Positions 1-8,973 of a stretch of 64,000 nt of DNA are shown in pieces (position 1 is the first letter of the stretch; each line of letters opens with the position of its first letter). Source of the DNA: Nostoc sp. FACHB-280 (GTDB lineage Bacteria > Cyanobacteriota > Cyanobacteriia > Cyanobacteriales > Nostocaceae); contig NZ_JACJSD010000020.1 in assembly GCF_014697615.1 (NCBI RefSeq), forward strand, positions 62,001-126,000, written 5' to 3'. The notes under the pieces are model-generated. The model had not been told where the DNA came from. It worked only from the letters and a program-made list of their open reading frames with translations, and ran no database searches. The position numbers and the translations under genes are program-made.

Positions 1-623
1 ATCCTTTAACAGTTGCGCGTTATCAGCAGCAATTTGGCCGCCGTCCACCCAATAATCACCAAGATAGACAATGGTTACAGTGGCGTGCTGATATTTTGAC
101 TGATTTTTTGGCACGTTTATATGGCGAAGTCAAAAGAATTAATCCTAACTTGTTGGTGTCGATGTCACCTAATATTTATGATTGGGGATTGCGGGAATAT
201 CTGCAAGACTCAGCCACATGGTTGAAGTTGGGCATAGTGGATATGATTCACCCTCAGATATATCGCCGCGATTTTAATAGTTATAAAGCGATCGCCAATC
301 AACTAGCAAGTTGTCAGTTTAGCGATGCAACTCTCCCCAAGTTAGCACCGGGGATGTTGATCAAGTTGGGGACTTATTCTATCAGCCCAGAATATCTTGT
401 GCAGGCGATCGCTTACAACCGCCGACTCGGAATTTCTGGGGAAGTCTGCTTTTTTTACGAAGGTTTGCGCGAAAATAACAATGCTCTTGCTCAAGTTTTG
501 CGAAATGGCCCCTACTCTCAACCTGCGGCGTTTCCAACTCTGGCTGATTTACAACAACCCAGCAACAGCAATTCTTTGTCATTCTGGCAGAGAATCAAGA
601 GATTCTTAAAAAATCTTTTTTAA
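1..623 (+). CDS. GHL10-like family 10 glycosylhydrolase, C-terminal part
   Basis: The reading frame is open from the window edge (first full codon at base 3), so the gene begins outside the window; the TTG at 96 is not a credible start because coding continues upstream of it. The visible part has features of the DUF187/GHL10 TIM-barrel family: a stretch on what 'lived' residues do (LVSMSPNIYDW), a segment DMIHPQIYRRDF, and the late strand GEVCFFYEGLRE. In this family such proteins are thought to act on cell-envelope polysaccharide. The C-terminus is basic (FWQRIKRFLKNLF) after a Ser/Asn/Pro-rich linker. The next gene follows after 12 bases. Family call is from sequence pattern; substrate is unknown. 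Confidence 0.7.
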   Translation, partial: PLTVARYQQQFGRRPPNNHQDRQWLQWRADILTDFLARLYGEVKRINPNLLVSMSPNIYDWGLREYLQDSATWLKLGIVDMIHPQIYRRDFNSYKAIANQLASCQFSDATLPKLAPGMLIKLGTYSISPEYLVQAIAYNRRLGISGEVCFFYEGLRENNNALAQVLRNGPYSQPAAFPTLADLQQPSNSNSLSFWQRIKRFLKNLF

Positions 624-635
624 AGGATAAAGCGC

Positions 636-1055
636 GTGGCAGATAAATTACAGATAGAACAGGTAATTCAAACTCTCAAACAAGATTTACCCACACTTTT
701 TGAGCAAGATATTACCTATAATATTTATACACAGGATATTTCTTTTAAAGACCCAGTAAATAAATTTAAATATAAATTCAACTATCGAATTATTTTTTGG
801 ACATTGCGATTTCACGCCCAATTATTTTTTACTCAAATTGCCTTTGATTTACATGAGGTGTATCAATCAGCAGAAGACACAATTTTAGCGAAATGGACAG
901 TACGTGGGGTTTTGCGTGTGCCTTGGCAAGCTAAGATATTTTTTAATGGTTATTCAACTTACAAATTCAATTCAGAGCATTTAATCTATGAACATATTGA
1001 TACTTGGGATAGAAAGCCAGGAGAGATTTTAAAGCAATTTATTCAAAAAGGGTAA
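636..1055 (+). CDS. DUF2358 family protein
   Basis: This 139-residue protein starts at GTG, with the purine-rich AAAGGA about 8 bases upstream as a plausible ribosome site. It resembles the DUF2358 proteins of cyanobacteria and plants, which have a cystatin/NTF2-like look: an N-terminal helix (IEQVIQTLKQDLPTLF), then the signature region ending in FKDPVNKFKYKFNY, then beta strands such as TILAKWTVRGVLRVPW. No catalytic residues are known for the family. It lies 12 bases after the glycosidase and 11 bases before the M48-like gene, so the three are probably co-transcribed. Function is unknown. Confidence 0.7.
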   Translation: MADKLQIEQVIQTLKQDLPTLFEQDITYNIYTQDISFKDPVNKFKYKFNYRIIFWTLRFHAQLFFTQIAFDLHEVYQSAEDTILAKWTVRGVLRVPWQAKIFFNGYSTYKFNSEHLIYEHIDTWDRKPGEILKQFIQKG

Positions 1056-1066
1056 ATTTAAACATA

Positions 1067-1978
1067 ATGGAAAGAAAAGTATGGTCTGGTCTGAATATAG
1101 TCAGATTTCAGCATCCATTTGATCAAAAAGCTTTGGCAGCTTTAAATAAAATGCCTGGTTTACCTTTAGTGTTGAAGAAGGTAAATGAATATGGCATTGA
1201 CCGTTTACTGAGAATGCAAATTATCGGTGGAGAATTTCGGGTGACACCGCAAAATTTTCCCAAATTATCTGATGCGTTTATAGAAAGCTGTCAAATTCTT
1301 GATTTGACTCCTCAGCCAGAACTTTATTTATTTCGGGGGACGGGACATATTCAAACTAATGCCGTTGGTGTAGAAAAGCCAATGGTAAGTGCGAATTTGG
1401 AAGCAATGGAATGGTATACACACGCTGAATTACTATTTGCGTTTGGATGTGAAATTGCACGCATCAAGGGTAAATACATTGCTTATCAACAAATGGCAAA
1501 TGTGATGCCATTGTTAAAAAATATTGTTAACAGTACAACTTTTGGTTTGGGAAGTTTAGCAACTGGGGGGATAGAAGTCGCTTTATGTAATTGGATTTTG
1601 ATGTCAAAATTTACATGCGATCGCGCGGGTTTATTGGCATGTCAAGATATTAATATCGCCATCACCGCACTCATGAAGTTGGCTGGTTTACCATCGGAAT
1701 ATATAAGTGCCGATACCATTGCTGAGTTCCAAGCACAAGCACGGGAATTTTCGCTTATTAGTCTGGATAATTTGGATCAAGTCACTAAAATATTCAGCTT
1801 TATGGAGTACAAATTTCCCTGGTCTGTGATGCGAGCTTCCGAATTGTTAAAATGGGTTGATTCGGGAGAATATGAAAAGTTACTACAATCAGAAAATGTA
1901 AACCAACCAGCCGATTCAGAAGACAATACAGATACAGAGAAAGATGCCGAAGATTGGCAGTTTATGTCTTCTTGGTAA
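1067..1978 (+). CDS. M48-like protein lacking the HExxH zinc motif
   Basis: The 303-residue protein matches M48-family peptidases of cyanobacteria in layout: an N-terminal region with VEKPMVSANLEAMEWY, the helix that normally carries HExxH, and a later CDRAGLLACQD motif that fits the conserved ADRAGL region of the family. At the expected zinc site (residues 128-132) the sequence reads C-E-I-A-R, so both zinc-binding histidines are replaced while the glutamate is kept. The downstream Asp-Arg-Ala-Gly segment is intact. The tail (residues 275-297) is acidic. I infer a catalytically dead pseudopeptidase, perhaps a scaffold. It ends the three-gene run and is followed by a terminator. Confidence 0.7.
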   Translation: MERKVWSGLNIVRFQHPFDQKALAALNKMPGLPLVLKKVNEYGIDRLLRMQIIGGEFRVTPQNFPKLSDAFIESCQILDLTPQPELYLFRGTGHIQTNAVGVEKPMVSANLEAMEWYTHAELLFAFGCEIARIKGKYIAYQQMANVMPLLKNIVNSTTFGLGSLATGGIEVALCNWILMSKFTCDRAGLLACQDINIAITALMKLAGLPSEYISADTIAEFQAQAREFSLISLDNLDQVTKIFSFMEYKFPWSVMRASELLKWVDSGEYEKLLQSENVNQPADSEDNTDTEKDAEDWQFMSSW

Positions 1979-2022
1979 ATGATTGTTTATCTAAAATAAC
2001 AGTCTGTCTTCAATTATTAGTG

Positions 2023-2045
2023 AGCAACTTCTTTGTTGCTTTTTT
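2023..2045 (+). terminator. Rho-independent terminator
   Basis: A perfect six-base stem (AGCAAC / GTTGCT, loop TTCTTT) is followed directly by five T. It lies 45 bases after the stop of the M48-like gene and would end that transcript. Confidence 0.75.
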
Positions 2046-2578
2046 AGTGTAATTCGCTTCCTACCCTGCGGGTTGTTCTCGTTCGGTGAAACCGTTCCCA
2101 GAGGTTAGAGTAGATGCTTACGCGTCTATGCTTCGCTTTAGATATGTGCAGGCAAGCTGATGAAATTTTCAGCTTTGATGAAAAATCTCGGTTGCATATA
2201 GCTCTGAATATCTATACTAAATAGAGTAAATTAATTGTTAATCAGATTGTGAAATTAGGCGAGTTTAAGCGAGAAATTATTTCTCAGATATCGTAATTAC
2301 ATCATAATTCAATGACTTTCTCCAGCCAAAATCCAAGAATGTTGTCATCAAAATGACAGGCTCTCTTTTAGGTAACACAAGTGTATGGAAGAGAGATACC
2401 ATGATGTTGGTTGGATTTAATATCTATTTTTGAGATATTTCAAGTCAAATATCTCTAGTAGTAGATTAAACTGAAACAATGGCAAACCCCGAAAATTCCA
2501 GGGTGAATATATGTTTGTTGTGCGTTTGAACCCAGAACTAACTTATCTCATCTATAAAATATGAAGGTGGAGTAAAAG
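2046..2578. other. Intergenic region upstream of era
   Basis: No credible reading frame. The first 110 bases are GC-richer, with short palindromic pieces typical of Nostoc intergenic repeats (for example around TTACGCGTC); the rest is AT-rich and presumably holds the era promoter. No specific operator was recognised. Confidence 0.5.
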
Positions 2579-3535
2579 GTGACTAGTATTGAAAATCACG
2601 TCTTCTCTTTTTCAGGAGAAGTATTAATTCCTCAAGCTCCTCCTGAATATAAATCGGGGTTTATCGGCATCATTGGTCGTCCAAATGTCGGTAAATCTAC
2701 TCTAATGAATCAATTAGTTGGTCAAAAAATTGCGATAACCTCCCCAGTAGCCCAAACTACGCGGAATCGTTTGCGTGGAATTTTGACCACCGAAGCAGCA
2801 CAATTAATTTTCGTCGATACACCGGGAATTCATAAACCCCATCATCAATTAGGGGAAGTGTTGGTACAGAATGCCAAAATTGCCATTGAATCAGTAGATG
2901 TGGTGCTGTTTGTAGTTGATAGTACAGCTGCTTGTGGTGCTGGCGATCGCTACATTGCGGAGTTATTAACCCACAGCCACACACCCGTAATTTTGGGACT
3001 GAACAAAATTGATCAGCAACCAGCGGATTCCCAGTTTATCGATGAAAGTTACCAACAACTAGGTGATGCTAACCAATGGCCGTTAGAGAAATTTTCCGCC
3101 AAGACTGGTGCAGGATTGCCAGAACTACAAGAATTACTGACGGAAAATTTAGAAACTGGCCCTTTATACTATCCGCCTGATTTGGTGACAGACCAACCAG
3201 AACGGTTTATTATGGGCGAGTTAATTCGGGAACAGATTTTATTGTTAACCCGTGAAGAAGTGCCGCATTCTGTGGCGATCGCCATTGATAAAGTAGAAGA
3301 AACACCATCAATTACCCGTGTCATGGCTACCATCCACGTCGAACGGGATTCCCAAAAAGGCATTTTAATTGGTAAAGGTGGTTCTATGCTTAAAGCCATT
3401 GGTAGCGCCGCCCGCGAACAAATCCAAAAACTTATCTCCGGCAAAGTATACCTGGAACTTTTCGTCAAAGTCCAGCCAAAATGGCGACAGTCCCGGTTAA
3501 ATCTGGCAGAGTTTGGCTATCGCGTGGAAGAATAG
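2579..3535 (+). CDS. era: GTPase Era
   Basis: Era binds the 3' end of 16S rRNA and helps assemble the 30S subunit. All GTPase motifs are visible: G1 GRPNVGKST (residues 33-41), the switch I threonines near 60, DTPG (80-83) and NKID (142-145). The C-terminal KH RNA-binding domain has GKGG near residue 263. At 318 residues it is slightly longer than the usual ~300 because of an N-terminal extension before the G domain. The start is GTG with an AAGGTGGAG ribosome site (2564-2572) six bases upstream. It stands alone after a long gap and is followed by a repeat, so it is probably monocistronic or read into the response regulator gene. Confidence 0.97.
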   Translation: MTSIENHVFSFSGEVLIPQAPPEYKSGFIGIIGRPNVGKSTLMNQLVGQKIAITSPVAQTTRNRLRGILTTEAAQLIFVDTPGIHKPHHQLGEVLVQNAKIAIESVDVVLFVVDSTAACGAGDRYIAELLTHSHTPVILGLNKIDQQPADSQFIDESYQQLGDANQWPLEKFSAKTGAGLPELQELLTENLETGPLYYPPDLVTDQPERFIMGELIREQILLLTREEVPHSVAIAIDKVEETPSITRVMATIHVERDSQKGILIGKGGSMLKAIGSAAREQIQKLISGKVYLELFVKVQPKWRQSRLNLAEFGYRVEE

Positions 3536-3542
3536 AGAAGTT

Positions 3543-3597
3543 AGTCAATAGTCAATAGTCAATAGCTATTAAACTATTGACCATTGACCATTGACTA
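3543..3597. repeat. Heptanucleotide (STRR-type) tandem repeats in inverted array
   Basis: Three AGTCAAT units are followed, after a short spacer, by the inverted form (ATTGACC, ATTGACC, ATTGACT). The RNA would fold into a long hairpin. Heptad short tandemly repeated repetitive sequences are known from Nostoc and Calothrix. Confidence 0.85.
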
Positions 3598-3606
3598 GAT
3601 AAACAA

Positions 3607-4284
3607 ATGTCTACCAATCCTAGCTACTCCTTCAATCTGCCGAATGATCAACCTGTGTTGCGGGTGTTGATTGTGGAAGATGATCCGATGATGCAACTAG
3701 GACTCGAACAATCATTGATGGCGCAACCCCAGTTGGAAATTGTTGGACAGGCAGAAGATGGTTATTTAGGGGTACAAGCAGCCTTAAAATTAAAACCAGA
3801 TTTGGTAGTCATGGATATTGGTTTACCACGCCTGGATGGAATTGCAGCGACACAGCAAATTAAAGCGGCGTTACCAGAAACCCATGTCGTGATGCTGACA
3901 TCCCACACCACCGAAACAGAAGTGATTGCGGCACTTTCTAGTGGGGCAGATGCTTATTGTATCAAAGGTGCGAGTGTAGAAAGACTGCTAAAAGCGATCG
4001 CAGCCGCCATTGATGGCGCGACTTATTTAGATCCGCAAATCGCCAGACGTGTCATTGATAATCTCAAACCGCCCGCAACCCAAGGAAACACCGCCAACCT
4101 TTCCGCCAGAGAGTTAGAAGTTTTAAAACTGATGGTAGAAGGTTTAAGCAACCCCGAAATTGCGGAAAGACTTTACCTGAGTCCCAATACCGTTAAAACC
4201 CATGTCCGTGGGATTATGAACAAACTAGCAGTTGATGATCGTGTTCAAGCGGCTGTAGTTGCACTGCGATCGGGTTTAGTGTAG
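3607..4284 (+). CDS. NarL/FixJ-type response regulator
   Basis: This 225-residue protein has an N-terminal receiver domain (about residues 17-135) and a C-terminal LuxR-type helix-turn-helix (165-222). The receiver has the acidic pair D25/D26, the phosphoacceptor D70 in VVMDIGLP, the conserved T in MLTS and a lysine in CIKGAS. The DNA-binding domain contains the expected LSARELEVL and SPNTVKTHV segments. It should be a phosphorylation-controlled transcription factor. No histidine kinase is directly beside it; the kinase at 5029-6930 is on the opposite strand and no pairing can be inferred. Target genes are unknown. Confidence 0.9.
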   Translation: MSTNPSYSFNLPNDQPVLRVLIVEDDPMMQLGLEQSLMAQPQLEIVGQAEDGYLGVQAALKLKPDLVVMDIGLPRLDGIAATQQIKAALPETHVVMLTSHTTETEVIAALSSGADAYCIKGASVERLLKAIAAAIDGATYLDPQIARRVIDNLKPPATQGNTANLSARELEVLKLMVEGLSNPEIAERLYLSPNTVKTHVRGIMNKLAVDDRVQAAVVALRSGLV

Positions 4285-4455
4285 TTAATAATATGTGACT
4301 GTTGCCAGAAATTTACTCGACGGAATGTCATTTTTCACTCGTATTTACCAAGAATTAATGACATAACATTGACACAGATTTGTCAAAACTTTTTAGAGAT
4401 AGAGCAGTCTAAATCAGAAGATAAGTTTTCATTCTGAATTTAGGTGAGTAAGGTT

Positions 4456-4938
4456 ATGAGTTATAGAATCACTTCGGTTAGTTTGTTACTAGGATTAGTT
4501 GCAGTTTCTTTAGGTAATGGTATTGCCTCGGCTGATATCGCTGGTAAACATCCATATTATATTCATGCTCGTAGTGACCTGCGACAAGCAGAATTACTCT
4601 TGCAAAAAGCCGATGAATCTAATGTTATTCAAGAAGAGAAAGCTGCATATTCTAAAGTTCATGCAGCGATCGCAGAACTTGACAAAGCTGCTGTCCTAGA
4701 TCGTAAAGATGTAAATAATTATCCAGCAATTGATAGTTCATTGAAACATTTAGATAAGTTTCGCAGTATTTACAAACTTTTACGCAGTGCAGAAAAGGAT
4801 ATAGAAAGAGAGGAAGATAACCATGCTGCTGTCGGTTGGCGTAATCGAGCCAAAGTTAATATTGAACAAGCAAAACACTATGTCGAAAACGCAGCTAGTA
4901 AAGATGTAATTGACGATTTACGAGCTAGTAATTACTAA
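4456..4938 (+). CDS. Exported helical protein of unknown function
   Basis: The ATG at 4456 is chosen over the GTG at 4444 because AGGTGAG lies seven bases upstream of it and a typical signal peptide follows at once (SYRITSVSLLLGLVAVSL, cleavage probably after ASA). The mature part is about 135 residues, strongly charged and almost wholly predicted helical, with no cysteine: RSDLRQAELLLQKADES and SAEKDIEREEDN are examples. Repeated 'AELL/AEKD' helices suggest a three- or four-helix bundle in the periplasm. I do not recognise the family. Confidence 0.6.
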   Translation: MSYRITSVSLLLGLVAVSLGNGIASADIAGKHPYYIHARSDLRQAELLLQKADESNVIQEEKAAYSKVHAAIAELDKAAVLDRKDVNNYPAIDSSLKHLDKFRSIYKLLRSAEKDIEREEDNHAAVGWRNRAKVNIEQAKHYVENAASKDVIDDLRASNY

Positions 4939-5028
4939 TTAAAGGGTTTGGTATACGATGAAGGGGTATGAGTGTGTAAGTGTTCCAAGCCATTACCACT
5001 CATTACCTTCCTTACACGCTTGTTTAAT

Positions 5029-6930
5029 TCAATCCTCACCTTGTTTTAAAGGAATCACAATTACAAATTCTGTACCTTTACCCGGAGAGGAAATACACTC
5101 CAGGGTTCCATGATGATTTTCTGTGATAATTTGATAACTAATTGACATTCCCATTCCTGTACCTTTACCAATGGGTTTCGTCGTGAAAAAGGGGTCAAAA
5201 ATCCTTTGTTGAATATCTTCTGGTATACCCAAACCATTATCAGCGATTTTAATAGCAATCTGAGTTTCATTCACTACTTCAGTATAAATCCGAATTCTAC
5301 TAGGAGAAGCTTGTATTTCCTTGAGTGTGCGTTGTGCGTCTCGTTCTTCTAAAGCATCAATGGCATTATTCAAAATGTTCATAAATACTTGGTTGAGTTG
5401 ACCAGCATAGCACTCAACTAGAGGTAATTTACCATAGTCTTTAATAACTTTAATACCCTGATAATTATGTTTAGCCTTGAGACGATTCTCTAAAATTAAT
5501 AATGTACTATCAAGACCTTCGTGAAGATTTACTGCTTTATATTCAGCTTCATCAAGGCGGGAAAAATTGCGGAGAGATAGGACAATTTGGCGAATGCGAT
5601 CGGCTCCTATTTTCATCGAAGATAATAACTTGGGTAAATCTGACATTAAAAATTCTAAATCTATAGCATCGATTTCTTCTCGAATTAAATCCACAGGATA
5701 AGGATAATTTTCTTGATAGAGATTAATTAGCTTGAATAAATCATGAATGTAATTAATAGCAGGATTAATATTGCCATAAATAAAGTTAACCGGATTATTG
5801 ATTTCGTGAGCTACACCTGCTACTAATTGTCCCAAAGAAGACATTTTCTCACTTTGAATGATTTGGGATTGAGTACGTTTTAATTCTTTGAGTGTTTCTT
5901 CTAGTTGTTGAGTTTGTTGTCTGAGTGCGGCTTCTGCAATTTTGCGATCGCGTGATTCAATTACCAGCCGCACAAAGTCTGTAATTGAGCCTATAAAGCT
6001 TTCTTCTTCTAATGTCCACTGGCGCGGAGTGAGCAAATGTTCACAACAAACTACACCAATCACTTCCCCTCTTGACCAAATCCGCGCATCTAACATCGCA
6101 TTAATTTCTAACGGAGTTGTATAAGTTGCAGCAAATTCAGCAGTACGAGCATCTTGATACACATCCTTAACTGCAATTATTTGTTCTTCTTTGAGAGCTT
6201 GAAAATATTTTGGGAAGTCGCAGACAGATAATTTTAAACCGTGACTGTGGCGATTATATTCCTTTTCATATAAATCCACACATTGAATTTGCAAACGATT
6301 TTCTGTGTATAACCAAACACTAACACGCCCAACCTCAAGACCTAAACTAGCTACTTCTGTTACATATTGAATCGCAATTTGAAAATCATCATGTTGTAGT
6401 TTTTCACTCTGTACAAGCTGTTGTAGAGCATTGCTATGTCTGCGAAAGCGTTTTTCAGTTTGTTGGCGTTCCTGAATTTCTTGCTCTAACTTATTGATTG
6501 TTTGAAGTAACAAAGTAGTTTCAATTTGCTCTTGGGGAATAATTAGCCGAATTGAACCTACTAAAAATGAATTACCCGCTTCGTCAGATAATAAACTTTT
6601 TTTAGTAGATATAATTTGGGTTCTACCTTGGTAATCTGTGATTAGTTCCTCGTTTTCATCCGTTACGCCTGTGGTGAAAACCAGTTCATCCCTAGCCCAA
6701 AAAACATCGGCTTGGGTTTTGCAAAAAACATCATAATCAGATTTACCAATTAGTGATGTTCGCTTATATCCAATGAACTGACAAAACGCATCATTCACAA
6801 ACACCCAATTGTGTTGTCTGTCCTTTACAAAAATGGGATCAGTAATGCTGTTCAGAACACTCCACAGCAAAGCCTGAGAAGATTGTTGCGGTACAAAATG
6901 AGAAAACGCCATTCTTGCTGAATCCTGCAA
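5029..6930 (-). CDS. PAS-GAF sensor histidine kinase
   Basis: The 633-residue protein has a PAS domain (about 22-135), a coiled linker, a GAF domain (about 180-325), a second coiled coil (340-360) and a histidine kinase core. The phosphorylated histidine is H375 in AGVAHEINNP. N-box, G1 (DNGLGIPED) and G2 (GKGTGMGMSIS) motifs of the ATPase domain are present. No membrane segment is seen, so it should sense a cytoplasmic signal. Its core closely resembles the kinase at 56609-58744, for example in the shared segments DLEFL and LSLRNFSR, which points to a paralogous pair. No receiver gene is adjacent on the same strand. Confidence 0.9.
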   Translation of the reverse strand: MQDSARMAFSHFVPQQSSQALLWSVLNSITDPIFVKDRQHNWVFVNDAFCQFIGYKRTSLIGKSDYDVFCKTQADVFWARDELVFTTGVTDENEELITDYQGRTQIISTKKSLLSDEAGNSFLVGSIRLIIPQEQIETTLLLQTINKLEQEIQERQQTEKRFRRHSNALQQLVQSEKLQHDDFQIAIQYVTEVASLGLEVGRVSVWLYTENRLQIQCVDLYEKEYNRHSHGLKLSVCDFPKYFQALKEEQIIAVKDVYQDARTAEFAATYTTPLEINAMLDARIWSRGEVIGVVCCEHLLTPRQWTLEEESFIGSITDFVRLVIESRDRKIAEAALRQQTQQLEETLKELKRTQSQIIQSEKMSSLGQLVAGVAHEINNPVNFIYGNINPAINYIHDLFKLINLYQENYPYPVDLIREEIDAIDLEFLMSDLPKLLSSMKIGADRIRQIVLSLRNFSRLDEAEYKAVNLHEGLDSTLLILENRLKAKHNYQGIKVIKDYGKLPLVECYAGQLNQVFMNILNNAIDALEERDAQRTLKEIQASPSRIRIYTEVVNETQIAIKIADNGLGIPEDIQQRIFDPFFTTKPIGKGTGMGMSISYQIITENHHGTLECISSPGKGTEFVIVIPLKQGED

Positions 6931-7272
6931 GTTACTGGCTCTCTTTTCGGCAAATCATCCCAAATTAAGCATGATTTACACAAAAGATGGCCAAAGTTTT
7001 CCCTTAGTATGCCCAAGATATCTTAAAATGCAATACCACTTATACAAATATCTTGCATCTAGCCCCGATGAATGGAATTCGCATACCAGATGCTTCAAGT
7101 CGGGAAACCCACCCAACGCACTGGTTCAGCTATAAAAACAAAGTACGCGATCGCGGACTCATAGAAACTCAAGGTTTTTAACCCACATAAATAAGTTTCG
7201 CCTGTGTGCAAGATATGAATATACTCTCCCTTGTCCCCCTTGTCTCCCTTATCCCTCTTATCCCTTCCTTAC
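6931..7272. other. Intergenic region with repeat remnants
   Basis: No gene seen. It holds a copy of the GAA-loop hairpin repeat family (7091-7123, TCGGGAAACCCAC with flanking CAACGCACTG) and a pyrimidine-rich tract built from CTTGTCCCC/CTTGTCTCC/CTTATCC units (about 7228-7265), the complement of the ACAAGGGGG repeats found elsewhere in the window. Confidence 0.55.
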
Positions 7273-8082
7273 CTAATATTCACCAGCTCGAATCACTGTC
7301 CCCAAAGTCGCCTGTCCTAAAATAGCCTTAAATAAATTTCCGGGAATATTGCCATCAATTATCCAACAATCAATTCCCCAATCAGCAATAGCCAAAAATT
7401 CTTCTACTTTCTGAATCATTCCACCAGTCACATCAACTGACTCACTCTTACCGATCGCAGCTTTAATTTGAGTATAATTGGCTGGTGTAATTTCAGGTAT
7501 CACTTGCCTATTTTGGTCATATACACCAGGATAATTGCCAGCATTGATGAGTTTTACTCGATAGTTACCTTGAACATGAAAGTATTTGGCTAACTCTACT
7601 AATAAAGTATCAGTAGAAAGAATAGTACCGCCAATTGATTGATCTAAAACAACATCTCCGAAAACCAAAGGTATTAAGCCAGCTTTGAAACTATTTTCAA
7701 TTACTGAAAAATTTGCTTGCAGTAGCTTTTTATTTTGAGTGACTACCATCATGAAAGGTGGTAAGCTCACTACTGGAAAACTGGCTTGTAAAAAACAATT
7801 TGCTAGTAATCTATTTAAATCTAAAACATCTTGGTGAACTAGACAAAACCCTAGTTTATCAATATCACAGACAACGCCATTGATAGTATTATGTTTATGG
7901 GCTGACTGATGCCCAAAAGAACCAGCACCATTGCCAATAATTAGTTTCAAACTTGGATTTTTCTGCTTGACTAGACTAATTTCTGTAACTAGTTTTTGCA
8001 TAGTTTCTAGTCGAGCAGTGTATGGTTGGTTCTTATCAGTAATTAGAGAACCTCCCAGTTTGATTAATACTAGCTCTAGCAT
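7273..8082 (-). CDS. Predicted isopentenyl phosphate kinase
   Basis: This 269-residue protein belongs to the amino-acid-kinase fold. It has the N-terminal IKLGGSLIT motif with K8, then GNGAGSFGH (50-58). In isopentenyl phosphate kinases a histidine in this glycine-rich loop (here H58) binds the substrate phosphate and separates them from glutamate 5-kinases and UMP kinases. Near the C-terminus VDVTGGMIQKV fits the nucleotide-binding loop. The predicted reaction is ATP + isopentenyl phosphate giving isopentenyl diphosphate. Cyanobacteria make isoprenoids by the MEP pathway and do not need this step de novo, so a salvage role is likely. It could instead act on another small phosphate or carboxylate. 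Confidence 0.75.
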   Translation of the reverse strand: MLELVLIKLGGSLITDKNQPYTARLETMQKLVTEISLVKQKNPSLKLIIGNGAGSFGHQSAHKHNTINGVVCDIDKLGFCLVHQDVLDLNRLLANCFLQASFPVVSLPPFMMVVTQNKKLLQANFSVIENSFKAGLIPLVFGDVVLDQSIGGTILSTDTLLVELAKYFHVQGNYRVKLINAGNYPGVYDQNRQVIPEITPANYTQIKAAIGKSESVDVTGGMIQKVEEFLAIADWGIDCWIIDGNIPGNLFKAILGQATLGTVIRAGEY

Positions 8083-8246
8083 GAAATATCAAGATGTAGT
8101 AACTGTATCGTATTCGGTTAAATACTTATCATTCAGTCAGCAGAGGAAGCAGAGGAGGTTTTGAGGTTTATGCACAGATATGCTGAATAATAACTGATTT
8201 GCCGAACATGATATCATCGAGTGTTCACTTTCTTAAAGCTCAATTA

Positions 8247-8276
8247 ATAAGCAACAGTTATATTGCTGTTGCTTAT
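8247..8276 (-). terminator. Hairpin, probable terminator
   Basis: A perfect 11-base stem (ATAAGCAACAG / CTGTTGCTTAT) with an 8-base loop. It lies 75 bases past the stop of the small gene at 8351-8611 on the same strand. No long T run follows, so efficiency is uncertain. Confidence 0.5.
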
Positions 8277-8350
8277 TTATGATGAACATATTTCTTGCAG
8301 AATCCATAAGTTAAAAACTAGAATCCTGAACTATATATATTGCTTATTTA

Positions 8351-8611
8351 TCAATCATAGAAATTATCTACTCTGATATCCCGTAGGATTTCCGAAACCT
8401 GCCATCCAGAATTGGCGATGGATAAAACTACCGGGTTATCTCGCGCTGGAATATAGTTAGGCTCTCTAGTTTCTACTATATTGACTACTGGTTTTTCCTC
8501 AACGGTAGCTTCTTGGCTTTCATAATCATCTATTGAAAGATTTTCTTCTTCAATCTGTTTGATCTTTTTCAGGATTAATTTTTCGGATTTTTTGATGAGT
8601 CGTATATCCAT
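8351..8611 (-). CDS. Small hypothetical protein
   Basis: An 86-residue frame beginning at ATG without a clear ribosome site. The first third is basic and helical (RLIKKSEKLILKKIKQ), the middle is acidic, and the end holds a compact SIANSGWQVSEILRDI segment. No family is recognised. Its coding character is supported mainly by composition and by the hairpin downstream. Confidence 0.4.
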   Translation of the reverse strand: MDIRLIKKSEKLILKKIKQIEEENLSIDDYESQEATVEEKPVVNIVETREPNYIPARDNPVVLSIANSGWQVSEILRDIRVDNFYD

Positions 8612-8973
8612 GATGATTTGTTAAGCCTTAAAGTGTGACAAAGAAATAATCAACAGAAGGTAGATTCTGAGAGAGTTCAAGAACTTCTTCCAGAATCTTG
8701 CGCTAAATCCGCAAAAAAGTTTTATGAACTTGGGTGTTGAAAAAATTACCTAAGAAAATCTAGGATACATCAAAATCGATTTAAAATCCCCAGAGTCAAC
8801 GGAAAACTTTCTGAAATTGTAGATGCCAACTTCAAACCACCATCAATACTATTTATTAAGCACAAGAAGGTTTATCTCATCAAAAAGTTCTTCTAATTTC
8901 ACTTTCAGTCCTGATTTGTAAGTTGTTGATTGTTTGCCAGCAACTCATACCATTTCACTTTACAGACACAATA
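8612..8973. other. Intergenic region, nothing recognised
   Basis: AT-rich sequence between two leftward genes. No reading frame, repeat or operator could be supported. Confidence 0.4.
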
